Assembly (NCBI RefSeq): GCF_011634775.1
Contig: NZ_JAALXT010000002.1
Span: 310,001-374,000 of the forward strand
Direction of reading: 5' to 3'
DNA from: Thalassoroseus pseudoceratinae
GTDB lineage: Bacteria > Planctomycetota > Planctomycetia > Planctomycetales > Planctomycetaceae
Length of the DNA stretch: 64,000 nt
The notes below the pieces were generated by a model, which was not told the DNA's origin, did no database searches, and worked only from the letters and a program-made list of their open reading frames with translations. A program made the translations under genes and the position numbers. Below, piece after piece: positions 1-8,670 of this stretch. The number at the start of each line of letters is the position of its first letter. The first letter of the stretch is position 1.

Positions 1-673
1 GCTGATCGATCATGTCAACGCTGGATGATGGTGGATCAACACTGACCGTCACCGGATCATTCAGCAATTGTTTTGTCAGTTCCATGATCTTCGGAGACAA
101 TGTCGCGGAGAAAAACAGCGACTGACGCTCCTCTGGCAACTCACGAATAATCCGTTTCAGTGCCGGCAGAAAACCCATGTCGAGCATCCGGTCGGCTTCA
201 TCAAGGACAAAGGCTTCCAACTGATCGAGTTGGACATGCCCTTGGTCCAGTAGGTCAATCAACCGACCAGGCGTCGCCACAACCACATGCACCCCGCGGT
301 CGAGCGACCGGACTTGCGAGTGTTGACTCACGCCACCGTAAATCACGGCTTGACGATAATGGACAAATTGGCCGTACGTTTTGAAACTCTCTGCGATTTG
401 CAGGGCTAGTTCGCGTGTCGGCGACAACACCAAGACTCGCGGAGTTCCCGTTTGAGCCCGTCGGGGTTTGGTCGCCAATTGATGCAAAATGGGCAGGGCG
501 AACGCGGCGGTTTTGCCGGTCCCCGTTTGAGCGGAACCAATCACATCACGGCCTTGGAGCAAGTGAGGAATTGCTTGGGCCTGAATGGGAGTTGGGGTTT
601 GATAGTTCTCGGCCAGAAGTGCCTTTTGAATTGATTTGTCTAAGTCCAGATCGGCAAACGTTTTAATATTCAA
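1..673 (-). CDS. DEAD-box RNA helicase, RhlE-like (partial, C-terminus outside the window)
   Basis: This is the N-terminal RecA-like domain of an ATP-dependent RNA helicase, a cytoplasmic enzyme that unwinds structured RNA in ribosome assembly or mRNA decay. Reading the minus strand gives the family motifs in order: the Q motif (TPTPIQAQAI), Walker A (AQTGTGKT), PTRELA, a GG motif, TPGRL, DEAD at residues 158-161, and SAT. The reading frame is open to the left edge, so the second RecA domain lies outside the window. No in-frame ATG precedes the Q motif. I place the start at a TTG (position 673) with an AGG-like ribosome binding site about eight bases upstream. The motif order and the short spacing before the Q motif fit the RhlE subgroup. 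The exact subgroup is inferred. Confidence 0.9.
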   Translation of the reverse strand, partial: MNIKTFADLDLDKSIQKALLAENYQTPTPIQAQAIPHLLQGRDVIGSAQTGTGKTAAFALPILHQLATKPRRAQTGTPRVLVLSPTRELALQIAESFKTYGQFVHYRQAVIYGGVSQHSQVRSLDRGVHVVVATPGRLIDLLDQGHVQLDQLEAFVLDEADRMLDMGFLPALKRIIRELPEERQSLFFSATLSPKIMELTKQLLNDPVTVSVDPPSSSVDMIDQ

Positions 674-1467
674 GTGCAGTACCTAAAAATTCTTTGTGGG
701 TAGGGACAGTGGTTGTCTTGTGACTAGCCGCGAATCTCGACGGGGTCGTAGATATCGAGCGAAGGTCGTCACATTTCGGCGACAAAACCAAGCGGTTATT
801 GAGTAGCCAGGGCGTTATGACACGGCGGCGGTGGATTCACGTCATCTCTTTAATTGCCACCAATACGCCCAACTGAGGGAATGGACCGTGCTCAAAGAAC
901 TCGCTGTTGTCTCTGGGGGTTGAGGGAATCGACCTTTCGTACGGTCGCCCATCCAAACACCCCGGCAGGCCCACGGAACTTGGTTCGCAAAAACGACCAA
1001 CCAAGCCCAAAAACAATCTGAAAACAACTCGGAATCAAGAACTGTAAGGAATGAACATCTCAAAGGACGCGTCAACTGTGTTCCAGATTTCCAATACGGT
1101 GAATGCACCGAATCGCCGTCGCATTGTAAGGCTGGAACTCATCACGCCTAGAGCAGAACTCGATATTCTCTCGACTTTCCCGAAGAATTCATATCTTGGG
1201 AACGATTGCTGGGAACAAATGGCTATTGCTTGGGCAATCAGAGTGAAGACCGTTCACATCAGTCTCATCTGGCTGGGATCACAATTTGCATGGAGTGACG
1301 AGTTTGTGCTGACTGAATTGGTCGGCGTCGTGGTTTCCTGGTCGTTTTGAAGCCACCGTCGATTGAAAATCGATCATGTTGCGGCGGTTGCCAACTCCTG
1401 CCCGTTGAATAAGATAGGCTCAGCGGACTGTGCCGCCATTCCGAATCCTATGAGGAATTCCCCGCCG
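674..1467. other. Intergenic stretch, no supported gene
   Basis: Between the divergent helicase and EgtB-like genes there are about 790 bases. Short open frames occur on both strands, but none has a convincing ribosome binding site or recognisable composition. The stretch probably holds the two divergent promoters; I see no clear -35/-10 pair. Confidence 0.4.
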
Positions 1468-2781
1468 ATGTCCCGATCCCGCGCGACTCGACCTGCGTCA
1501 CTTTCCGACCCGTCACGGATTGTTTCTCAAGATACCAGCCAACAAAACGCGGCTTACCGACGAATCCGAGGCTTCACAGAACAGCTGACGGAACCACTCT
1601 CACCGGAAGATTGTGTCGTCCAATCCATGCCGGATGCCAGTCCCGCGAAGTGGCATTTGGCTCATACCACGTGGTTTTTCGAGACGTTCATTCTCCGAGC
1701 TGATCCCAACTACCAGCCCTATCATCCGCAGTTTTCGTACTTATTCAATTCGTATTACAACGGCGTAGGCGATCGGCACGCGCGTCCGAAACGAGGACTG
1801 CTGACACGACCAAGTTTGGGAGATGTCTACGCCTACCGGGAAGTCGTCGATGACGCGGTTTCGGAGCAGATTGACGCCGGTTTGTCGGAGGAATTGACCG
1901 AAATCCTCGAAATCGGTCTCAATCACGAACAGCAGCATCAGGAGTTGTTGCTCACCGACGTGAAACACCTGCTTTCGTGTAATCCAATTTTGCCGACCTA
2001 TCTCGAAGGAGCCGCCGCCCCCACGGAATCGCCGGCACCAACGCTGGATTGGCAAGCCTTCCCGGAGGGAGTCCGAGAGATTGGCGTGCCGGCGGACACG
2101 GAAGACTTCTGCTTCGACAACGAAACACCCCGACACCGTGTGTTTCTGGAAGCCTTCGAACTCTCGAATCGATTGATCACCAACGGTGAATTCATGCGGT
2201 TCATTGAGGATGGCGGATACGAGCAGCACGAATACTGGCTGTCCACCGGTTGGGACGTTGTTCAATCCGAAGGCTGGACTGCACCGTTGTATTGGCACTT
2301 GGATGGCTCGGAGTGGAAGACGTTCACTCTTGGCGGAGTTCGTGCCGTCGAAGAGAACGAGCCGGTCTGCCACCTCAGTTACTTCGAGGCCGATGCCTAC
2401 GCTCGTTGGGCGGGAGCCCGATTGCCAACCGAGAAGGAATGGGAAGTCGCCCTGCAACAATGTTCCACGCATGCGAATCACTCGAAAGGATTCGTTGAGA
2501 ACGGGCGGTTGCATCCGACAACGGCGTCGTCAGGAATGATGCAACAACTGCTCGGCGAGGTTTGGGAGTGGACCTCAAGCCAATACACCGCCTATCCCGG
2601 TTATCGACCGCTCGGTGGAGTGCTCGGCGAGTACAATGGCAAATTCATGTGTGATCAATGGGTGCTCCGTGGCGGCTCGTGTTTGACGTCCCATGAGCAC
2701 ATCCGTGGCACATATCGGAATTTCTTCCCCGCCACCTCTCGCTGGCAAATGAGCGGTTTCCGGTTGGCTCGCGATTGTTAG
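1468..2781 (+). CDS. egtB: EgtB-like sulfoxide synthase (DinB_2 plus FGE-sulfatase fold)
   Basis: This is probably a non-heme iron enzyme of the ergothioneine-type pathway, joining a thiol to a histidine betaine with oxygen. The N-terminal DinB_2 domain shows WHLAHT at residues 62-67 and the iron-binding HX3HXE motif at residues 153-159 (NHEQQHQE). The C-terminal half is a formylglycine-generating-enzyme-like fold, with GEVWEWTSSQY and VLRGGSC and ending in SGFRLAR. I start at the ATG at 1468 because GAGGAA lies nine bases upstream. An ATG at 1450 and a TTG at 1363 are in frame but have weaker sites. No egtD-like methyltransferase lies beside it, so the partner gene, if any, is elsewhere. The fold is certain; the exact substrate is inferred. 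Confidence 0.85.
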   Translation: MSRSRATRPASLSDPSRIVSQDTSQQNAAYRRIRGFTEQLTEPLSPEDCVVQSMPDASPAKWHLAHTTWFFETFILRADPNYQPYHPQFSYLFNSYYNGVGDRHARPKRGLLTRPSLGDVYAYREVVDDAVSEQIDAGLSEELTEILEIGLNHEQQHQELLLTDVKHLLSCNPILPTYLEGAAAPTESPAPTLDWQAFPEGVREIGVPADTEDFCFDNETPRHRVFLEAFELSNRLITNGEFMRFIEDGGYEQHEYWLSTGWDVVQSEGWTAPLYWHLDGSEWKTFTLGGVRAVEENEPVCHLSYFEADAYARWAGARLPTEKEWEVALQQCSTHANHSKGFVENGRLHPTTASSGMMQQLLGEVWEWTSSQYTAYPGYRPLGGVLGEYNGKFMCDQWVLRGGSCLTSHEHIRGTYRNFFPATSRWQMSGFRLARDC

Positions 2782-3070
2782 ATTGCGTCTGGTAATGCTT
2801 AACCAACTGTCCTTCTGAAGTTGTTGCAGAGCAACAGTTTCTGAACGCGATCGGAAATCGAAGCACGTCCGAAGACGGATTTGTCGGCCCCCATGCAATG
2901 TCTGAGGAACCGTTGCGCGCTGAGCAATTTGTAAAAAACGCAAAACCGGTGTCGGGCTGAGAGCGCCGAATTTCATTCCAAGGGTGAGAGGTTGGTTCAA
3001 GACGGCCAAACTCGGCCCAGTGCCCTTCCTCGAATCACGACGGTTTTTACAAAGCAAGAGGGAGAATGCA

Positions 3071-3403
3071 ATGAAACGGACACTGTTACTCGGAGCCGGA
3101 GTTGCGATGCTGCTCGGCTGTGTCGAACTGATGGCCCCGCAACAAGCGTCGGCAAATGTCGGGTTTCGATTTAGTATTGGCAGTTCCTACGGACGCGGCG
3201 GCTACTACGGTCGGGGCTATGGATACCGGAGCTACAGATATCCTAGCTACAGTCATCCCGCCAACCGTTACCGATTCCGAGGAGGATACCGTGGTTACCC
3301 CGGTGGATATTACTATCCACGAAGCTACTATCGTCCCGGCAAGCACCACCATCATCACTACCACAGCCCCGGCCATCACCACCACCATCGTGGTTGGCGG
3401 TAA
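3071..3403 (+). CDS. Small secreted Gly/Tyr/His-rich protein
   Basis: This 110-residue protein has a clear Sec signal peptide (MKRTLLLGAGVAMLLGCVEL) ending near ASA at about residue 29. The mature part is low-complexity, with repeated GRGYGYRSY/YRGYPGGYYY-like segments and then two runs of five histidines near the C-terminus. Such compositions occur in small cell-envelope proteins of planctomycetes. The histidine runs suggest metal binding, which is inference. The start has AGGGAGA upstream, and a strong terminator follows, so it is a monocistronic unit. A longer in-frame extension upstream to 2984 lacks a ribosome binding site and would hide the signal peptide, so I rejected it. Confidence 0.75.
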   Translation: MKRTLLLGAGVAMLLGCVELMAPQQASANVGFRFSIGSSYGRGGYYGRGYGYRSYRYPSYSHPANRYRFRGGYRGYPGGYYYPRSYYRPGKHHHHHYHSPGHHHHHRGWR

Positions 3404-3425
3404 GAACGGCTGAAATACAAATCGA

Positions 3426-3464
3426 CGGACTGCCCGGACTCAATCTCCGGTAGTCCGTTTTTTT
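3426..3464 (+). terminator. Rho-independent terminator after the Gly/Tyr/His-rich gene
   Basis: An inverted repeat, CGGACT..CCGG pairing with CCGG.AGTCCG, is followed directly by seven T residues at 3458-3464. It lies 22 bases after the stop codon of the upstream gene and faces the convergent minus-strand gene. Confidence 0.85.
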
Positions 3465-3486
3465 GTTGCCTGGTTGTCGACTTGGT

Positions 3487-4416
3487 TCAGCGTTCCAATC
3501 CCGGAAAGTAATCCACCACGGCGTCTTCGTTGACCCCATCTTCGGCAGTCCACCAGCAGAGTGGGTAACGCGTGTCTCGCTTGGTGGAACTACTTGGCAA
3601 CGGACATTCACTCGGGCGGATGTACCGCTCAGCAATCAACGGTTGACTGTGTGGATGCAACACGTCACATAGTCCGAGGATTTCGACAACGTGTTTCCGT
3701 TGCAACTTGTTGCTTGGGAATGTTCCGGTCAAGCACTTGTTGAGTTCGGTCAGTTGAGCGGTCGCGGGGAGATTTCGGATTGCGTCGAGAACACCCCGCA
3801 TGGTGTCACGGTCCTCGTCGGTGGCATCGAACGTGGGCAGGCGATTGAACTGCTCGAAATCCAAGGCTGTATAAACGATGTCTTCGTGGCAACTCATATA
3901 CGGGCCAAAGAATCGACGAAATTGGAGACCGGCCAAGACTCTGGTTTCGGTGTCCTCAACGTCACCAACAAAGCCGGGATCGTTTCGCCAACGATCAAAG
4001 TTCGATTCGTTGACGGCTCGGAAATTTGCATAGCTCCCCAAGATCGACCGCAGCGGCATGGCCGACGTTCGTAGCCCGATCATGAACGCTTCGCCAATCT
4101 TCTCGGCTGGCGGAAGTCGGCGTTTTTCTTCCAGAAACCATTCCGTCACGGTCTCGGCGGACATCTCACGTGACGGAACCCAAACGCCCTCCCGAATCGC
4201 ATGATCGAACTGTTCTTGGGGAATCTGGTCTTCCAGTCGTGTTTCGCCGTCCATCCAACTTCGAGACGGAATATAGGATTTCGTATCGAGGTCGTAGAAT
4301 ACGCTGTATAACGTATGAAGAGCGTCTGCATCGACACCGCTTGCGGTCGCCAACCGGGTGATGGTTCGACGGGAGCTGGGTTTCTGATTCCGCTGACCAA
4401 ATGCTGGAACAGCCAT
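3487..4416 (-). CDS. Hypothetical protein
   Basis: I do not recognise this 309-residue protein. It has no signal peptide or membrane segment. The N-terminus is basic (QRNQKPSSRRTITRLA), the middle is mixed helical, and the C-terminus is aromatic and acidic (CWWTAEDG, then VDYFPGLER at the end). I use the ATG at 4416 because GAGGTGA lies just upstream. An in-frame start at 4452 would add 12 residues. It converges with the Gly/Tyr/His-rich gene on one side and diverges from the STAS gene on the other, so no operon partner helps to assign a role. Codon use and length support a real gene. Confidence 0.7.
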   Translation of the reverse strand: MAVPAFGQRNQKPSSRRTITRLATASGVDADALHTLYSVFYDLDTKSYIPSRSWMDGETRLEDQIPQEQFDHAIREGVWVPSREMSAETVTEWFLEEKRRLPPAEKIGEAFMIGLRTSAMPLRSILGSYANFRAVNESNFDRWRNDPGFVGDVEDTETRVLAGLQFRRFFGPYMSCHEDIVYTALDFEQFNRLPTFDATDEDRDTMRGVLDAIRNLPATAQLTELNKCLTGTFPSNKLQRKHVVEILGLCDVLHPHSQPLIAERYIRPSECPLPSSSTKRDTRYPLCWWTAEDGVNEDAVVDYFPGLER

Positions 4417-4483
4417 GATCGTCACCTCACCGATTCCTCTGGGGTTAGCCAAACAATCTCTGTTCGATACCGGCTCAATCTCC

Positions 4484-4489
4484 TATAAT
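4484..4489 (+). promoter_or_regulatory. -10 element upstream of the STAS gene
   Basis: A perfect TATAAT lies about 54 bases upstream of the STAS start codon. The -35 region is weak (TTCGAT or TGTTCG, depending on the spacing chosen), so the promoter call rests mainly on the -10 box. Confidence 0.5.
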
Positions 4490-4542
4490 GTATGGAGTCC
4501 CCCTGTACAACATCCGGGCTTTTCCCAAGTGGCGAAGGAAAT

Positions 4543-4875
4543 ATGATGAACGACGATTATGGCGCTCTGATGGTGTACGATACGGGCCCCTCGACGCTCA
4601 TCGGATTCAAATCATTGGAAATTGTCGATGACAATCAACTCGACAAATTCCGTGAACCGCTGCAACAATTGATCGATGAACACAAGACCGAATCATTGGT
4701 TGTCGATCTTTCAGGCGTCAAAAGTGTTTCCAGTGGTGTGTTGGGCTTCCTGTTTCACCTGCACCGTCAGGGCGTGAAAGTCAGCTTATACAACCCCTCG
4801 AGTCACATCCGCGAAGTGTTGCAAATCACGCAGTTAGGGAACTTGTTCCCCGAAGTCGACATGCCGCAGTCGTAG
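4543..4875 (+). CDS. STAS-domain protein (anti-sigma factor antagonist-like)
   Basis: This 110-residue single-domain protein has the STAS fold of SpoIIAA/RsbV-type antagonists, which bind anti-sigma kinases in partner-switching control. The central strand and phosphorylation loop read SLVVDLSGVKSVSSGVLGFL, with the serine cluster at the position where kinases phosphorylate SpoIIAA. It continues with HRQGVKVSLYNPS and ends with a VLQITQLGNLF helix. The ATG at 4543 follows GAAGGAA; a second ATG lies one codon later. It is monocistronic between a TATAAT box and a terminator. Its kinase partner is not adjacent, but an RsbU-like phosphatase lies 10 kb away at 14966-16837. A functional link between them is only inference. 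Confidence 0.85.
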   Translation: MMNDDYGALMVYDTGPSTLIGFKSLEIVDDNQLDKFREPLQQLIDEHKTESLVVDLSGVKSVSSGVLGFLFHLHRQGVKVSLYNPSSHIREVLQITQLGNLFPEVDMPQS

Positions 4876-4907
4876 TGACCGCATCCCACAGCGAACCAAA
4901 TCAACAG

Positions 4908-4948
4908 CAGCCGCCTGAAGTGTCAAGCACTTTCGGCGGCTGTTTTTT
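4908..4948 (+). terminator. Rho-independent terminator after the STAS gene
   Basis: A 15-base arm, CAGCCGCCTGAAGTG, pairs almost perfectly with CACTTTCGGCGGCTG across a five-base loop and is followed by TTTTTT. It lies 33 bases after the stop codon. Confidence 0.9.
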
Positions 4949-5162
4949 GCCGGTCAGATTGGTGTGCAGGGACGACGATGACTTCGCTGGCGTTGCAATA
5001 AACGTCCTGATCGCCCGGGCTTTTATTCATAAAGCCAATCAAGGCCTTCGCCAACCTGCGCCGATGCAGGCAAAAGCAATCGCGCCAGCCCCGATGCTCG
5101 AGAACCTATTTCTCAATGCCAAGTCAGTTTTGCGGGTGCCAAACCGCTGAGTGACTAAAGTA

Positions 5163-5207
5163 AAACACATGACTAGATGGAACAACGATCCATCTAGTCA
5201 TGTGTTT
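5163..5207 (-). terminator. Long perfect inverted repeat, probable terminator of the PSCyt gene
   Basis: The arms 5163-5180 (AAACACATGACTAGATGG) and 5190-5207 are perfectly complementary over 18 bases, with a nine-base loop. On the minus strand the hairpin lies 40 bases after the stop of the PSCyt gene and runs into GTGTTTTAC, a short T stretch. The stem is AT-rich and unusually long for a terminator here, so it could also be a small palindromic repeat element. The rest of 4949-5247 shows nothing else. Confidence 0.55.
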
Positions 5208-5247
5208 GGTCAGTGGTGTCTGTCGAATGAGATAACGAACTTAGTTT

Positions 5248-8200
5248 TTAGTCGATGTACAAGAACTCGTTTGTGTTCAACAAGACGTGGCAGAAGTCGA
5301 CAAGGGCTTGTTGCTCCACGTTTGTTCGAGACGGTTCTTGGAATGCCAATTTGTGCTGATTGGCATGATCGACGAGTGGCGTTTGACCATCGAAATTCCA
5401 CACAGCTACGGCGGATTTGGCTGGTGATGCCGAGTTCACTGCCAGATTATTCTCCGGCAGAACGCCTGCAGATAGTCGCACAGAGTCGAGTAATCCGTCC
5501 CAACGATGGTGGTTCGTTTCTGCTCGACCACCAAGAATCAATGGTGCTGATGCCGTTGCAAGCGATACGACTTTATGAGCAACGTGTGCCATTTGCAGCG
5601 GGGCATCTGCAACGGAGAGATCTTTCAGATAGAACGTAATTCCCTGTTTGCCGGTTTCGCTCACATCGACGCTTGCCGCGACGTAATACGGCTTATTAAG
5701 TTCCGGCCGCAAATTGGAAGCGACAACCTCATACGTCATCTGTCCCTGTCCATTATGGCCGACAATTTGCAGGATGAGATTTCGCGGTTTGTACCCGCTG
5801 CGTGTGCTGGTCACGCCGAGCGACCACCCGGCGTGTTGCTTGGTGTTGTTCCAACGCGAGGCAATCGTGCGGACAGAAGCGTCCGCGTACAACGATCGCA
5901 ACTGAATGACCGCCTCAATGGTGAAGTCCTGCGATGGGAACGATTTGGAAATGGCCGACGAATCGAAATGAACCAATCGACCTTGCTTTTCTGCAGGCCG
6001 CAGATCGAGAGCCGCACTCTCGCCATTGACTGTCTTGATTTTGCCAAGTCTGGCTTTCAGTTCGGATGAAGAATTCTTGGCTGCTTCAGCGGCCAGTCGA
6101 CGTTGCGATTCCAGGAATGCTAACGCAGATTGCGTTTCCACCTCACGAGGCGACCGACCGAAAGTTAACTTGTATGCTCGTTCAATCGCTGTCGCCAGCC
6201 CTTTGGAACGGGCGATCTGCTCCAACTGTCCGGCCAGTTTGCGGGCTCGTTCGACGGTCCAATCACCGTTGATCAGAAGCAGTGCCTGCGTGGGCGTGGT
6301 CGTCACATTGCGATTAGGCGTACTCGTGATCCGCATCGCTCCGTCGAACGCCGCCAACAATGGGTCCGGCGAGTTTCGTTTGACTTGGGTATAGACGCTG
6401 CGGCGAGGACTCTTCCCCGAGACCGCGGAACCGCCCATCTTTTCGTCGAGTTCACCCGTGACGGCGAGAATCGCATCGCGGACTTGCTCCGCTTCCATGC
6501 GACGAACATTCTGACGCCAGAGAAATTTGTTCTCGGCGTCGATCATTTCGGCCGCTTCGGTATCGTCGGCGAAGGAACTTTGACGGTACGCCGCCGACAT
6601 CACGATCCGACGATGCAACGGCTTGATCCGCCAACCATCTTCCAAGAAGCGTTTCGTGAGCCAGTCCAGCAATTCTGGATGCGTGGGCTTTTCGCCAAGA
6701 TGGCCAAAATCACTCGCGGTCTCGACGATGCCTCGCCCGAAATGTTGTTGCCAGATTCGATTGACGATCACCCTTGTCGACAGCGGATTTTCGGGATCGG
6801 TAATCCATTTGGCCAACGCGGTCCGGCGTCCGGTGGACTCCAACTCCGCTGGTGGATTGATGTCCGGTTCCGCCGGATCAAGCACGGTCAGAAATGCCGG
6901 TTCGATCTCGCCCAGCTTTTTCTTGCCGGGAATCGTCACCGTGGGAGCTTCCGCCCCGACATCGGTCACCGTGATGGCTGCCGGCAGCGGTTTCGGTTTA
7001 ATGTCGTCGAACTGAGCAAGTTGCTTCTCCAGTTCGGCTATCCGCTTTTTCTCTTCGTCCTTCAGCTTGGCTTCAGCTCGTTTCTCTTCAGTGATGACTT
7101 GCCGCAAGACGAGGTCGGCCAACTGCCGTTGCAATGGTGTCCACTCGCTTTCGGGACGTTTCATGAACTTGCGAATGTCCGGTGGGAATTTCTCAACCGC
7201 TCGCGCTTTGGCATTCCGCCGATAAGAAAAACGCAGCTGGTCCATTTCCTCTCGGATGGACGCCGTCTTGGCTTCCCAAACGGCGAGTTGCCGGTTGTAT
7301 TCCTCACGTTCTTTCGCATCCGCAGCGGGCACATCATCGCGAGGCAAGACCGGAGCCAAGAAGGCTCGCAATGCGAAATAGTCTTTCTGCAAAATCGGGT
7401 CGAACTTGTGATCGTGACAGCGGGCACATCCCATTCCCATGCCCAGGAACACATCACCGGTAACGTCGGTCATATCGGTGACGATGACATCCCATTGCGT
7501 ACGGCAGTCGCGTTGGTTGTATTCGTAAACCCAATGTCGCAGAAAACCGGTGGCAACCAGTGCGTCGGCGTCGCCGGGAGCGACTTCATCTCCCGCGAGT
7601 TGTTCGGTCACAAATTGATCGTAAGGTTTATCATCGTTGAACGAACGGATCACGTAATCCCGATATCGCCATGCATGGGGGCGATACGCGTCTTGGCGAT
7701 ATCCATCGGACTCCGCGTATCGGACCAAGTCGAGCCATTGCACAGCCGCTCGCTCACCGTAACGAGGACTTTCCAAAAGACTATCGACAAGCCGTTCATA
7801 CGCGTCGGATGACGGATCATTCACGAACGCGGCGATTTCCTCCGGTGTTGGAGGCAGCCCGGTCAGATCCAATGTCACGCGGCGGATCAATGTTTCTCGA
7901 TCCGCTTCCTTCGCGGGTGACAATTTGTGTTCTCGGAGTTTTCGCAGCACAAACCGATCGATATCCGTTCGGCACCATTCGTCATTTTCCAATTCGGGAA
8001 CGGCGGGATCGGTGACTGGTTGGAACGCCCACCATTGCCGATCTTCTTCGGTGATTTTCTCAACGGGGCGTACGGGTTGGTCAGAAACACTGCCATGTCC
8101 GCCCGGCCACGGAGCGCCGAGTTCAACCCACTTGGTGAGCTTGGCGACTTCAGCGTCGTCGAGTCGTCCGCTTGGCGGCATCTCGTAAGAATCCCACCGA

Positions 8201-8496
8201 ACTGCTTCGATGAGCATGCTCTCATCAGGTTTGCCCGGCACAACGCTCGGTGACCCCGACTCTCCGCCGACGAGCATCGAACCAATGCCGTCCAAACGCA
8301 GACCGCCTTTTTGCTTTTCTTCGCCGTGGCATTTGTAGCAGTTCTTCGCCAACAGCGGCCGGATTTCATTTTCGAAGAATTTGACTTCCTCGCGACTGGG
8401 CTCCTGAGGCTTCTCTTTGACCTCTGCCGCTGTAACAACGTGAGCAAACCACACGCAGACGATGAGACTCAGGGGGAACAGGCGAATGGAATTCAT
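5248..8496 (-). CDS. Secreted PSCyt protein: cytochrome c, DUF1549, DUF1553 and a LamG-like domain
   Basis: This 1082-residue exported protein has the planctomycete cytochrome architecture. Residues 1-23 are a signal peptide. A class I heme-binding motif, CYKCH, lies at 53-57 in a PSCyt1 domain. A DUF1549 domain (PSCyt2) and a DUF1553 domain (PSD1, with STRVIVNRIWQQHFGRGIVE) follow. A concanavalin/LamG-like domain lies roughly at 860-1040 (FTIEAVIQLRSLY, later WDGLLDSVRLS). After it, the chain closes with the normal DUF1553 ending ALVDFCHVLLNTNEFLYID, so the LamG part is inserted before the last helices. The start at 8496 has GGAG upstream and gives a proper signal peptide; the longer in-frame start at 8643 does not. 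The role is unproven. Such proteins often lie near sulfatases and are thought to act in envelope polysaccharide or sulfated-glycan metabolism. Confidence 0.9.
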   Translation of the reverse strand: MNSIRLFPLSLIVCVWFAHVVTAAEVKEKPQEPSREEVKFFENEIRPLLAKNCYKCHGEEKQKGGLRLDGIGSMLVGGESGSPSVVPGKPDESMLIEAVRWDSYEMPPSGRLDDAEVAKLTKWVELGAPWPGGHGSVSDQPVRPVEKITEEDRQWWAFQPVTDPAVPELENDEWCRTDIDRFVLRKLREHKLSPAKEADRETLIRRVTLDLTGLPPTPEEIAAFVNDPSSDAYERLVDSLLESPRYGERAAVQWLDLVRYAESDGYRQDAYRPHAWRYRDYVIRSFNDDKPYDQFVTEQLAGDEVAPGDADALVATGFLRHWVYEYNQRDCRTQWDVIVTDMTDVTGDVFLGMGMGCARCHDHKFDPILQKDYFALRAFLAPVLPRDDVPAADAKEREEYNRQLAVWEAKTASIREEMDQLRFSYRRNAKARAVEKFPPDIRKFMKRPESEWTPLQRQLADLVLRQVITEEKRAEAKLKDEEKKRIAELEKQLAQFDDIKPKPLPAAITVTDVGAEAPTVTIPGKKKLGEIEPAFLTVLDPAEPDINPPAELESTGRRTALAKWITDPENPLSTRVIVNRIWQQHFGRGIVETASDFGHLGEKPTHPELLDWLTKRFLEDGWRIKPLHRRIVMSAAYRQSSFADDTEAAEMIDAENKFLWRQNVRRMEAEQVRDAILAVTGELDEKMGGSAVSGKSPRRSVYTQVKRNSPDPLLAAFDGAMRITSTPNRNVTTTPTQALLLINGDWTVERARKLAGQLEQIARSKGLATAIERAYKLTFGRSPREVETQSALAFLESQRRLAAEAAKNSSSELKARLGKIKTVNGESAALDLRPAEKQGRLVHFDSSAISKSFPSQDFTIEAVIQLRSLYADASVRTIASRWNNTKQHAGWSLGVTSTRSGYKPRNLILQIVGHNGQGQMTYEVVASNLRPELNKPYYVAASVDVSETGKQGITFYLKDLSVADAPLQMAHVAHKVVSLATASAPLILGGRAETNHHRWDGLLDSVRLSAGVLPENNLAVNSASPAKSAVAVWNFDGQTPLVDHANQHKLAFQEPSRTNVEQQALVDFCHVLLNTNEFLYID

Positions 8497-8621
8497 ACGG
8501 TCTCCATCCTTCGACGGCGGGGAAATATTGGTAGGACGAATCATATTAGTGATTCTCAATCCTACCAGACGTCTGAAGATTGATCTACTACCTTTCGCCT
8601 TTTGGAAAGGAACGATCCCAC

Positions 8622-8657
8622 AAAAAAAAGCCTCAGGGTTCACACCCTGAGGCTTTC
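8622..8657 (-). terminator. Minus-strand rho-independent terminator
   Basis: CCTCAGGG (8631-8638) and CCCTGAGG (8645-8652) form an eight-base-pair stem with a six-base loop. On the minus strand it is followed by eight T residues. No minus-strand gene lies immediately to the right, so the transcript it would end is unknown. The TTCACA loop also forms the likely -35 box of the adjacent plus-strand RNA. Confidence 0.65.
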
Positions 8658-8668
8658 CATGTTAAAAT
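8639..8668 (+). promoter_or_regulatory. Likely promoter of the structured RNA
   Basis: TTCACA at 8639-8644 and TAAAAT at 8663-8668 are 18 bases apart (17 if TTAAAA is taken as the -10 box). They lie just upstream of the first helix strand at 8673. There is no ribosome binding site or open frame after it, which fits a non-coding transcript. Confidence 0.5.
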
Positions 8669-8670
8669 AA

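Noticed and set aside
842-1108. Minus-strand frame of 88 codons
   Set aside because: There is no ribosome binding site and no protein-like pattern, so the intergenic reading is preferred.
1051-1350. Plus-strand frame of 99 codons
   Set aside because: It has no clear ribosome binding site, and its composition is not convincing.
1741-2514. Long open frame on the minus strand (257 codons) antisense to the EgtB-like gene
   Set aside because: The plus frame shows HX3HXE and FGE motifs. The minus frame has no motif and an odd composition.
6385-7812. Open frame of 475 codons on the plus strand
   Set aside because: It lies entirely antisense to the PSCyt gene, which has CxxCH, DUF1549 and DUF1553 motifs. 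The plus frame shows no recognisable domain.
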